Shown here: positions 7,337-13,939 of the stretch, piece after piece | How the letters are laid out: the number at the start of each line of letters is the position of its first letter | How positions within the stretch are numbered: the first letter of the stretch is position 1 | Origin: an uncultured Clostridia bacterium | GTDB taxonomy: Bacteria; Bacillota; Clostridia; Christensenellales; UBA1242 | Assembly (NCBI GenBank): GCA_944384395.1 | Contig: CALWTD010000015.1 | Location: forward strand, 1-47,046 | Length of the DNA stretch: 47,046 nucleotides | Direction: 5' to 3' | Notes under the pieces: model-generated | The model's database searches: none | The model's input: only the letters and a program-made list of their open reading frames with translations | Told to the model about the DNA's origin: nothing | Made by a program: the position numbers and the translations under genes

Positions 7337-8227
7337 ATGTTATTTAAAAAGACTTTGGTGCTTTCAGACCTTAATGGTGGCAATCAAAAAGCAGTAGTTA
7401 GTTTTGAAAAAGAAAACGGAGATATTGTTGGACAGGTAAAATTATACAATTTTCACGATGAACCAAATGGTATATTATCACTTGGGTTAAAGGAAGGAGA
7501 TAGAGTTGTTAAAGCAGGTATGACAAAAATTGCCAATATGAAATATTCTTTTAGCTTTAATACTCCATTAAATTTAGATGAATTTTCGTGTGCAATTATC
7601 AATATTTTCCGTGGCGAAGTGAAACCAATTTTGCATGGTTCAACACAAAACACAAAAGTAACCGAGCAATTTTTAGCACAAGCCGTTATGGAAATGGAAG
7701 ATGCAAAAAGTATGGAAGATTGTAAACAAGTATTAGACAATAACAACATACAACTTTTTGACCAAGAAGAAATTGATAAAGAAATAGATGAAAGTATGTG
7801 CAAAAGCGATTGCAAAGAAAAATGTTCGTCATGCAAATATAGATATGCATTTTTCTCAGGCGAAGAAGAAAATAAAGAAAACGAAACATTTTATGATGGA
7901 ATTAGTGAAGATATAAATAAACTGTTTGAATCTCACGAGGAAGAAGAATTTTTATCACAAATAATTCCATACTCAAAATGGGTAAAAATTGAAAACGAAG
8001 ATAGTGACGATTATTATGTTTTAGGTTTAATTTATGAAAACGATGAAGTAAAATACATATGCTATGGAGTTCCGGGGATTTATAGCGAAAATCCACCAAA
8101 AGAACTTAAAGGTTATGCAGAGTGGTTACCACTTGATAGCACAAAGGAAAAAGAATACGGATATTGGCTAACTTATCAAGATGCAACATCTGGCGAAAAT
8201 GTTAAAGCAAGTTTTACTGTTGTGTAA
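7337..8227 (+). CDS. Hypothetical protein with a central cysteine cluster
   Basis: I do not recognise this 296-residue protein. It is soluble and acidic, with no signal peptide. Residues about 1-115 look like a compact beta-rich domain (MLFKKTLVLSDLNGGNQKA at the start, then K-E-G-D-R-V-V-K-A-G). An acidic helical linker follows, then CKSDCKEKCSSCKY at about 155-168, which could bind a metal or Fe-S cluster. The last third has a second beta-rich region with many aromatic residues. RBS AGGAGA is at 7325-7330. It is monocistronic, between rsmA and the kinase. A conserved Clostridia family near rsmA is possible but unproven. Confidence 0.6.
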   Translation: MLFKKTLVLSDLNGGNQKAVVSFEKENGDIVGQVKLYNFHDEPNGILSLGLKEGDRVVKAGMTKIANMKYSFSFNTPLNLDEFSCAIINIFRGEVKPILHGSTQNTKVTEQFLAQAVMEMEDAKSMEDCKQVLDNNNIQLFDQEEIDKEIDESMCKSDCKEKCSSCKYRYAFFSGEEENKENETFYDGISEDINKLFESHEEEEFLSQIIPYSKWVKIENEDSDDYYVLGLIYENDEVKYICYGVPGIYSENPPKELKGYAEWLPLDSTKEKEYGYWLTYQDATSGENVKASFTVV

Positions 8228-8242
8228 ATATACTTTTACAAA

Positions 8243-8271
8243 TTGACAAGAAGTAGTGGACAAGATATAAT
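8243..8271 (+). promoter_or_regulatory. Consensus promoter of the guanylate kinase-like gene
   Basis: TTGACA at 8243-8248 and TATAAT at 8266-8271 with a 17-nt spacer. Transcription would start near 8278, giving a leader of about 100 nt. Confidence 0.7.
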
Positions 8272-8381
8272 TGTTGTGTGTATAATAAATGTCAAATGTG
8301 TTTTAATTTATGTTTAGTAAAACACAGTTTATGAACAATCTAAATTTGCACAAAACAGACTTTAATAGAAAAGGGGTTAGT

Positions 8382-8960
8382 ATGCTAATAATTATATCTG
8401 GTTCGGCAGGTGTTGGTAAAAACACAATAATAACAGAAATATTAAACAAAAATTCAAATATAAAACTTATGCAAACCTGCACAACAAGACAACCAAGACA
8501 CACTGATGGAGACATGCACAACCCTTATATTTATGTAACAAGAGAAGAGTTTGAAAATAAAATCAAAAATGGCGAATTGTTTGAACACGAAGAAATACAT
8601 CAAAATTTTTATGGCATGTTAAAATCGTCTGTTGACGAAATTAAAAAAAGAGAAAATCACTTTATTAAAGATATAGGCGTTTTAGGACAAATCAATTTAA
8701 AACGAGCATTAAAAAATAAAGTTGAAGTTTTGTCAATATTTTTGACAGCACCAAAAGAAGAACTTATAAAAAGACTTAAAGCAAGAGGCGATCATGATAT
8801 AGATTTAAGAATTTCCAGAATGGAATTCGAACTTAGTTATGCAAAAAATTATGATTATGTTATAGAAAATATTAACAAAGAAAAAACTTTAAAGAAAATT
8901 GAAGCGTTAATAAAAAAACACGAAAAAATTGAACAAAAAAAGTTTAATAAAAAAGTATGA
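8382..8960 (+). CDS. Guanylate kinase-like protein (divergent)
   Basis: A P-loop nucleotide kinase of the guanylate kinase fold, which converts GMP to GDP in the canonical enzyme. The protein starts MLIIISGSAGVGKNT (Walker A), then has TTRQPRHTDGD corresponding to the GMP-binding region, a LID-type segment around KRLKARGDHD, and the late motif YDYVIEN. I prefer the ATG at 8382, which has AAGGGG upstream, over an in-frame ATG at 8310. It departs from typical Gmk: the usual D-Y-x-F is N-P-Y-I-Y, and the D-I-D-x-Q-G motif reads KDIGVLGQ. It may be a paralogue with altered substrate. Confidence 0.7.
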   Translation: MLIIISGSAGVGKNTIITEILNKNSNIKLMQTCTTRQPRHTDGDMHNPYIYVTREEFENKIKNGELFEHEEIHQNFYGMLKSSVDEIKKRENHFIKDIGVLGQINLKRALKNKVEVLSIFLTAPKEELIKRLKARGDHDIDLRISRMEFELSYAKNYDYVIENINKEKTLKKIEALIKKHEKIEQKKFNKKV

Positions 8961-8972
8961 TAAATATCATAC
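8955..8972. terminator. Bidirectional terminator between convergent genes
   Basis: A perfect 8-bp stem GTATGATA/TATCATAC with A-rich and T-rich flanks, between the kinase-like gene (+) and the SpoU methyltransferase (-). Confidence 0.7.
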
Positions 8973-8977
8973 CTTTT

Positions 8978-9691
8978 TTATTTACAAAATTCATAAAGTG
9001 CAATAGAAACAGAAATTGGCAAATTTAATGAATCAATATTTTTTGAATGTTCTATTATTATACTTTTACCAATATTTAAAAAATTTTTATCAAGTCCGCT
9101 TCCTTCATTGCCAAAAATAAGAGAAAAAGGTGTTTTTTTATCTTCTTTTTTTAAACTTTGCAAAGTTTTTGTTGCTTGAAGCATAAAAGGATAATAATTG
9201 TTATTTGGGATTTCGTTTGTATATTCTGAAAAACTGTTAAATAATTTTATATTTACACTAAAAATTGCGCCCATTGATGCACGAATTGTTTTGGGATTAA
9301 AAATGTCGGCACAAGGAGTAATGATAGCAATATTTTTTATATTAAAACCTAAACAAGTCCTAATTATTGTTCCTAAATTTCCCATATCACTTGGATTAAC
9401 CAAAACAACATTGTTAGAATTTTTTTGCAAATTAGATGTGTATTTTTTAAAAACTCCAACAATCATTGTGTTTTCTTTGTCAACAATTTTCTCAATTTGT
9501 TTTGTGCAATATTCAATTTCAATATTTTTTAATTTGCAAAGAGTAACCAACTTTGTTGTGTCTTTTGTTATCTTTAGTTTTTCGTGTATCAATATTTTTA
9601 TCACACTATCTGGCTTATTGTTTATTAATTCAAATGTTGGGAAAATGCCAAAAGTGTATGAGTATTCAAGTTCTTTTTTATATTTGTCCAT
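8978..9691 (-). CDS. TrmH/SpoU family RNA 2'-O-methyltransferase
   Basis: SPOUT-fold (trefoil-knot) methyltransferase acting on ribose 2'-OH of rRNA or tRNA. The three family motifs are present in the C-terminal half of the 237-residue protein: NPSDMGNLGTIIRT (motif 1), LIFGNEGSGL (motif 2) and SLNLPISVSIALYEF (motif 3). The N-terminal third is less conserved and lacks a clear L30e-like substrate-binding domain, so the target nucleotide cannot be predicted. It is separated from the upstream membrane-protein gene by a terminator at 9724-9749. Confidence 0.85.
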   Translation of the reverse strand: MDKYKKELEYSYTFGIFPTFELINNKPDSVIKILIHEKLKITKDTTKLVTLCKLKNIEIEYCTKQIEKIVDKENTMIVGVFKKYTSNLQKNSNNVVLVNPSDMGNLGTIIRTCLGFNIKNIAIITPCADIFNPKTIRASMGAIFSVNIKLFNSFSEYTNEIPNNNYYPFMLQATKTLQSLKKEDKKTPFSLIFGNEGSGLDKNFLNIGKSIIIEHSKNIDSLNLPISVSIALYEFCK

Positions 9692-9723
9692 AATTTTTGT
9701 CCTTTTTTTAATAAACTAAAAAA

Positions 9724-9749
9724 ACAAAGGTGCAATTTTTCACCTTTGT
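9724..9749 (-). terminator. Terminator of the 9757-11025 membrane protein gene
   Basis: A 9-bp perfect stem ACAAAGGTG/CACCTTTGT with an 8-nt loop; on the minus strand it is followed by a T-run. Confidence 0.7.
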
Positions 9750-9756
9750 ATTCATA

Positions 9757-11025
9757 TTAGTCTGCTTTAGTATTGTTGTTTTGTTCACTGTTTTGTTCTT
9801 CTTGTTCTTGTTTTTTCTTTTGTTCGCGCAGTCGTCTTTTTTCTTCTCTTTCTTTTCTTTCTATAATAGATTCTCTTTCATTTTTCATTTGTTTAGCAAA
9901 AGATAAACCAAAGAAAATATCTCCGATTAGTGCAAATGCAATAATTTTTTTTGCTTCTTTGTTTCCTTTATTAAAAATATCTTCATCATTTAAGTTTGCT
10001 TGCTTTTCCATTTCAAATACTGCTAGCAAACAAAATATGGTCATTATTAGTGGAATTAAACAAAGTATGCCCCAAATTGAACCAAATGGATTTCTTACTA
10101 TTGCTGATAAAATAATTAAAACTAAAAATCCTTGCATACAGCATATTGATTTTGTTGCAAATGCATACAAATCAAAAAACTCATTTCGTTTTGGTGTTTG
10201 TTCAAGTTTTTTTTCTTTTTCATTTTTTACATCATTATCTTTTTCTATAATTTTCTTATAAACAAATGTAATTGCATAAAACAATATAAAAGATATAATT
10301 AAAAAGCAAGGTATTATAATTAAAAGATGCCAAGGGAATGAAATTTGTATTCCTATTTTTCTTAGTATTTTTGAATAAGTTATTTCTGATAAATTACCTT
10401 CTCTTATTATAAGTGATAAGGTCATACAAATTGATGTTAAACAAATATATCCAGATATGGCATACCAAAATTTATCCAAACTTGGTTTTAGTTCTTTTAT
10501 TTTAATTAAGTATAAAGGAATAAAAATAAGCAACAAATTGAATAGCATTGCAATTATATTTAATACATGATAGTAACTGTCATAAATATCAATTATATCT
10601 ATTGTAAAGAGCGATATAATTGCACTAGGAAGTCCTACACCCAACAAAGTGAATTTTAAAAATTCCATAAATTTGCTTGGTTTTTTTGAAAAAGCACTAA
10701 TAAATAATACAACACTTGATAAAATGACCAAAAATGATGGAATATCTAGTCCAAATGCTTTTGTGATATATTGAGCAGAAAATGTATTATTTTCACTTAT
10801 GGTGATTATTCTTACAATCCAAAAAACTGCTTTAAACAAATACAAAAACAAAAGAAAAGATGCAAGTATAATTTTTGTAATTTTTATACTTTTTTGAGAT
10901 TTTGTTCTAAAAGCAAAAAATAATCCGGCAACAAGTAATATTGTTACAAGCGGAAATAAAATTCTAAATAATGTTGTTATGACAATCATATTGCCATTGT
11001 AACTAAGTGGATATAAATCAAACAT
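9757..11025 (-). CDS. Multi-spanning membrane protein with charged C-terminal tail
   Basis: The 422 residues hold about six to seven hydrophobic helices in the first 255 residues, a charged linker (about 258-282, KKIIEKDNDVKNEKEKK), two or three more helices (about 295-345, 360-375), and a C-terminal coiled coil rich in E, K, R and Q (about 385-415). The N-terminal half resembles the general layout of YwaF/TMEM164-type membrane proteins, but I cannot confirm that from motifs. Function unknown. It lies alone on the minus strand with its own terminator. Confidence 0.6.
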   Translation of the reverse strand: MFDLYPLSYNGNMIVITTLFRILFPLVTILLVAGLFFAFRTKSQKSIKITKIILASFLLFLYLFKAVFWIVRIITISENNTFSAQYITKAFGLDIPSFLVILSSVVLFISAFSKKPSKFMEFLKFTLLGVGLPSAIISLFTIDIIDIYDSYYHVLNIIAMLFNLLLIFIPLYLIKIKELKPSLDKFWYAISGYICLTSICMTLSLIIREGNLSEITYSKILRKIGIQISFPWHLLIIIPCFLIISFILFYAITFVYKKIIEKDNDVKNEKEKKLEQTPKRNEFFDLYAFATKSICCMQGFLVLIILSAIVRNPFGSIWGILCLIPLIMTIFCLLAVFEMEKQANLNDEDIFNKGNKEAKKIIAFALIGDIFFGLSFAKQMKNERESIIERKEREEKRRLREQKKKQEQEEQNSEQNNNTKAD

Positions 11026-11109
11026 AAAAAATCTTCCTTTTGTTTTTTTTCAAATTAGTATATCAAATTATAACAAGATTTAGCAATTTTTTATTAGTTA
11101 TTTTTTTAT

Positions 11110-11673
11110 TTATTTTTGTTCTATCATGCTAAAATTTTCATGGCTCAATTTGGCATAGTATAAATTGTTTCTAGATAAATCAAGTGTGCCTTTATAAAAA
11201 AACTTCGCTGATTGTTTACCTTTATCGTTTTCTAGGTTTATAAATTCAATGTCATAAAAATTGTATCCTAAAATATTTAAAAAGGGATTGATGTAAAATA
11301 AATCATTTTTTATATAAACTATCCCAATTAAAATAATAACAATAGTGAAAACTATAAACATACTTACTCTTTCTAATTCAAAGCTCAATGCAAATAATAC
11401 AAAAAGCGAAAAATAACCCAAAAAATATTGTTCAGTTATGCAATTTTTTGTAATTATTTTAATTTTTGTTGATTTTGTGTCGTCATGCTTAATAGATTTT
11501 AATGCACCTACAACTCCCAAAACAATTAAAATGGATAAAAGAAATATTGTAAACGAATTTAAAACGTTGAAAGATAAATTGTTGTTAATAATATCAATTA
11601 TGATTTTTATCATAACTAAAAAATATAAAGGGACAAACGCGCTTAAATATAATAATATTTTTTTTATTGACAT
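11110..11673 (-). CDS. Hypothetical four-to-five-helix membrane protein
   Basis: The 187-residue protein has hydrophobic segments at about 5-30, 35-65, 85-105 and 105-125, and a C-terminal domain of about 55 residues that is polar and beta-rich (FINLENDKGKQSAKFFYKGT). This resembles membrane proteins with a small cytoplasmic sensing or PH-like domain, but no family is recognised. It lies upstream of the 9757-11025 gene on the same strand with an 84-nt gap. No function is proposed. Confidence 0.5.
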   Translation of the reverse strand: MSIKKILLYLSAFVPLYFLVMIKIIIDIINNNLSFNVLNSFTIFLLSILIVLGVVGALKSIKHDDTKSTKIKIITKNCITEQYFLGYFSLFVLFALSFELERVSMFIVFTIVIILIGIVYIKNDLFYINPFLNILGYNFYDIEFINLENDKGKQSAKFFYKGTLDLSRNNLYYAKLSHENFSMIEQK

Positions 11674-11739
11674 ATTAGTATGTTGTGTAAGATAAAAAAA
11701 AATATTAAAACATAATGAAAGTTCTAAAAACTGATTGCA

Positions 11740-11780
11740 TTGACTAAAATAATTTAAAATGTTATAATACTATATATAGT
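11740..11780 (+). promoter_or_regulatory. Promoter and palindromic operator of the Fic toxin-antitoxin operon
   Basis: TTGACT (11740-11745), 17-nt spacer, TATAAT (11763-11768), then a perfect 12-bp palindrome ACTATATATAGT (11769-11780) over the predicted transcription start. The palindrome is a plausible operator for autoregulation. A GTGAGG ribosome-binding site overlaps its end. Confidence 0.6.
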
Positions 11781-11790
11781 GAGGTTTTTT

Positions 11791-12000
11791 ATGAAAGATA
11801 TAAAAAATGAAAACACCTTATCTGATTCTAAAAAAGAAATATATGAATTTGTTAAAAAATCTTGGGAATTAGAAGGATATAATTTTACAAAAGAAGATGA
11901 AAACACTTTAATCAATTTATTAAAAAATAAAACAACTGCTGATGAAGAAGTTGATAAAATACTAAAAAAACACAAAAGAGGAAGTGATAATAATGCTTAA
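11791..12000 (+). CDS. VbhA-type antitoxin of a Fic toxin
   Basis: A 69-residue, highly charged protein. Residues 24-29 read SWELEG, which fits the inhibitory helix motif (S/T)xxxE(G/N) of class I Fic inhibitors; Glu28 would be the residue that reaches into the Fic active site and blocks ATP positioning. A short helical tail follows, as in VbhA-like antitoxins. The ATG at 11791 is preceded by GTGAGG. Its stop overlaps the fic start by 8 nt, so the two are translationally coupled. Confidence 0.8.
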   Translation: MKDIKNENTLSDSKKEIYEFVKKSWELEGYNFTKEDENTLINLLKNKTTADEEVDKILKKHKRGSDNNA

Positions 12001-12910
12001 ATATGATAGAACGCCTGATAAAAAGAAATCACAGGTTCCCTATTTAGATAACAAATTAGGAATAACTAATATTGAAGAAATGCTTAAAGTTGATTATCAA
12101 ATTTCTTTTTTAAGAGCAACTGAACTTTTAAACAACAATGAATTAGAAAATAAACCATTAAATATAGATACATTATGTTTTATACATAAAAAACTTTTTG
12201 ATGACCTTTATCCTTGGGCTGGACAAATTAGAGATGTGAATTTATCAAAAGGTTATAGTACATATTACTATGTAGAAAATTTGCAAAGTGGAATAAAAGA
12301 AGTATTTAAAAATTTCCAAAAGGATTGCAAAATTAAAGATTTAACACTTAATGAATTTATTGAATTATTTTGTTATTATGATACAGAACTATATATAATA
12401 CACCCATTTAGAGAAGGTAACAGTAGAACTAGAAGAATTTTTATGCAAGAGTTTGCAAAGAGGGCAGGATATTTGGTTGATTATAGCAAAATTGACCAAA
12501 AAGAGTTAAGAAAGGCGGAAGATGAAGCATATGGATATTCCTCAATACTTGGTGGACCTAATATGCTAAATTTAAAAATAATGTTTTCAAAGATAATAAC
12601 ACCAGTTAAAAATCAAGAAAAGGAAATACTAAAAAATAATACAGTTGAACAGATTATCAACCGTTATTTATGGATATATGACAGAGAAGGTTATGATAAA
12701 TGGATGAATAATAAAACATTTTTGCAAGGTGAAGATGAAATAAAAGAATTATTAAAAAGCAAAAGTGGGGTCGAAAAAATTTGTAAATTGCTTGAAAGAA
12801 CAAAACAAGGAGTAAAAACATTAAATGTTAGAAACAAAGCAGATAAATTTATAATAGCACTGAAAAAAAATTATATAAAAAATTATGATGAACAAAATTG
12901 CAAGCAATAA
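11993..12910 (+). CDS. Fic domain AMP-transferase (toxin)
   Basis: Fic enzymes AMPylate target proteins such as gyrase and topoisomerase IV. The 305-residue protein carries the complete active-site motif HPFREGNSRTRR at residues 137-148 (catalytic H137, phosphate-binding E-G-N, and R-T-R). The preceding segment YPWAGQIRDVNLSKG at about 73-87 is the flap region of Fic enzymes. A C-terminal helical region of about 100 residues (from about 205) extends beyond the Fic core. The active site looks intact, so toxicity would depend on the upstream antitoxin. The ATG at 11993 follows GAGGAAG. Confidence 0.88.
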   Translation: MLKYDRTPDKKKSQVPYLDNKLGITNIEEMLKVDYQISFLRATELLNNNELENKPLNIDTLCFIHKKLFDDLYPWAGQIRDVNLSKGYSTYYYVENLQSGIKEVFKNFQKDCKIKDLTLNEFIELFCYYDTELYIIHPFREGNSRTRRIFMQEFAKRAGYLVDYSKIDQKELRKAEDEAYGYSSILGGPNMLNLKIMFSKIITPVKNQEKEILKNNTVEQIINRYLWIYDREGYDKWMNNKTFLQGEDEIKELLKSKSGVEKICKLLERTKQGVKTLNVRNKADKFIIALKKNYIKNYDEQNCKQ

Positions 12911-12930
12911 AAATAAAAAAAACAATAAAA

Positions 12931-12957
12931 AAACAAGGAAAAACCTTGTTTTTTTAT
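12931..12957. terminator. Terminator after the fic operon
   Basis: Stem AAACAAGG/CCTTGTTT with an A-rich 5-nt loop and flanking A- and T-runs, so it works for both the fic operon and the convergent DUF378 gene. Confidence 0.7.
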
Positions 12958-12972
12958 TAAAATTTGTTAAAT

Positions 12973-13188
12973 TTATGCTCTAAAACTTAAAATTCCACCA
13001 GAATATATGATTGAAAATAAAAGCCAAAGCATTGACAAAAATACAAGAATGTAAACAATAGAACTCCATATATTTGGTTCTTCACCAAAGATTGCTGAAA
13101 CTAAGTTGTAATTAAAGATTCCAATAAGTCCCCAGTTTAGTCCACCTATTGCTAGAAGTATAAATGCTATATAATTGACAACAACCAT
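12973..13188 (-). CDS. DUF378 small membrane protein
   Basis: The 71-residue protein has two transmembrane helices with the DUF378 hallmark segment AIGGLNWGLIGIFNYNLV between the first helix and a short loop, then FGEEPNIWSSIVYILVFLS. Family function is unknown. GGAGAAAG precedes the ATG on the minus strand. It is divergent from the ArsR-type gene, and the regulator's binding region may lie between them. Confidence 0.85.
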   Translation of the reverse strand: MVVVNYIAFILLAIGGLNWGLIGIFNYNLVSAIFGEEPNIWSSIVYILVFLSMLWLLFSIIYSGGILSFRA

Positions 13189-13270
13189 TTTACTTTCTCC
13201 TTTTTTATGATTTTAAATCAAAGATATTATGTTGATAAAAAAAATATTTATTCATTTTTTGTTTTTTTTG

Positions 13271-13326
13271 TTGACAACTTTTTAATAAGGGTATACTATA
13301 TCTATATACGATTGAATGTATATTCA
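13271..13326 (+). promoter_or_regulatory. Promoter and candidate ArsR-type operator
   Basis: TTGACA at 13271-13276 and a -10 region TATACT/TACTAT at 13292-13299. At 13313-13326 is TGAATGTATATTCA, an interrupted TGAA/TTCA dyad like the operators bound by SmtB/ArsR repressors, placed just after the promoter. This suggests autorepression. Confidence 0.5.
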
Positions 13327-13346
13327 ACTTTTATAAAGGGGTGTTT

Positions 13347-13712
13347 ATGGGTAAAAGTATAGTTAAATGTGATTGCAATGTTTTGCATGAAGATGTTGTA
13401 AAAATTTACAAAAAAGGATTTTCGCAAAATAAACTGTTGATTGATTTAAGCAAATTTTTTCATTTACTTAGTGACAATACTAGAATTGGTATTTTAAGTA
13501 TTTTAGACGGCAATGAAGTTTGTGTAAGCGATATTGCCTCAATACTTGATATGACCAAAAGTGCAATTTCTCATCAACTAAAAATATTAAGAGATGCACA
13601 TTTTATTTCTTGTCAAAAAAAAGGCAAAGAAATTTTTTATACTTTTTCAAATGAATATGTTAAAGAAATTTTTGAACTTGCCGTAGAAAATTTAAAAATT
13701 TACCAAATGTAA
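13347..13712 (+). CDS. ArsR/SmtB family metal-responsive repressor
   Basis: A winged-helix repressor that leaves DNA on binding metal. The N-terminus has a CDC motif, and alpha-3 carries EVCVSDIASILDMTKSAISHQL (seen at about residues 59-80), comparable to the E-L-C-V-C-D-L metal motif of CadC/ArsR, here with one Cys replaced by Ser. The wing is around KKGKEIFYTF. Paired N-terminal cysteines plus alpha-3 Cys resemble CadC/CmtR-type soft-metal sites. The ATG at 13347 follows AAAGGGG. No metal transporter lies next to it, which is odd. It ends at the hairpin at 13736-13783. Confidence 0.85.
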   Translation: MGKSIVKCDCNVLHEDVVKIYKKGFSQNKLLIDLSKFFHLLSDNTRIGILSILDGNEVCVSDIASILDMTKSAISHQLKILRDAHFISCQKKGKEIFYTFSNEYVKEIFELAVENLKIYQM

Positions 13713-13735
13713 AAGCGGGTTTAATTATGATTTTT

Positions 13736-13788
13736 AAATATAAGCAAAGGACTTGTTTTGGTGCAAAAATGTCGCTTATATTTTTTTT
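13736..13788 (+). terminator. Terminator after the ArsR-type gene
   Basis: A 10-bp stem AAATATAAGC/GCTTATATTT with a 28-nt loop, followed by a T-run. Confidence 0.6.
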
Positions 13789-13831
13789 TATTATATTTAT
13801 AATAATATTGTAAAATTCAAGTGTTTTATGC

Positions 13832-13900
13832 TTGACATTGTCGAAATGAATTTTCTATAATTACTCTGTAAGATTTATGCACAGTTTCACACACTGTGCA
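13832..13900 (+). promoter_or_regulatory. Promoter and leader hairpin of the giant surface protein gene
   Basis: TTGACA (13832-13837) and TATAAT (13856-13861), 18-nt spacer. The leader contains a perfect 8-bp hairpin TGCACAGT/ACTGTGCA (13878-13900), which would sit about 10 nt from the 5' end of the mRNA, where it could stabilise it. GAGGT at 13927-13931 is the ribosome-binding site. Confidence 0.6.
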
Positions 13901-13939
13901 ATCACACAAACATCTTGCAAATTTATGAGGTAAAAAAAT

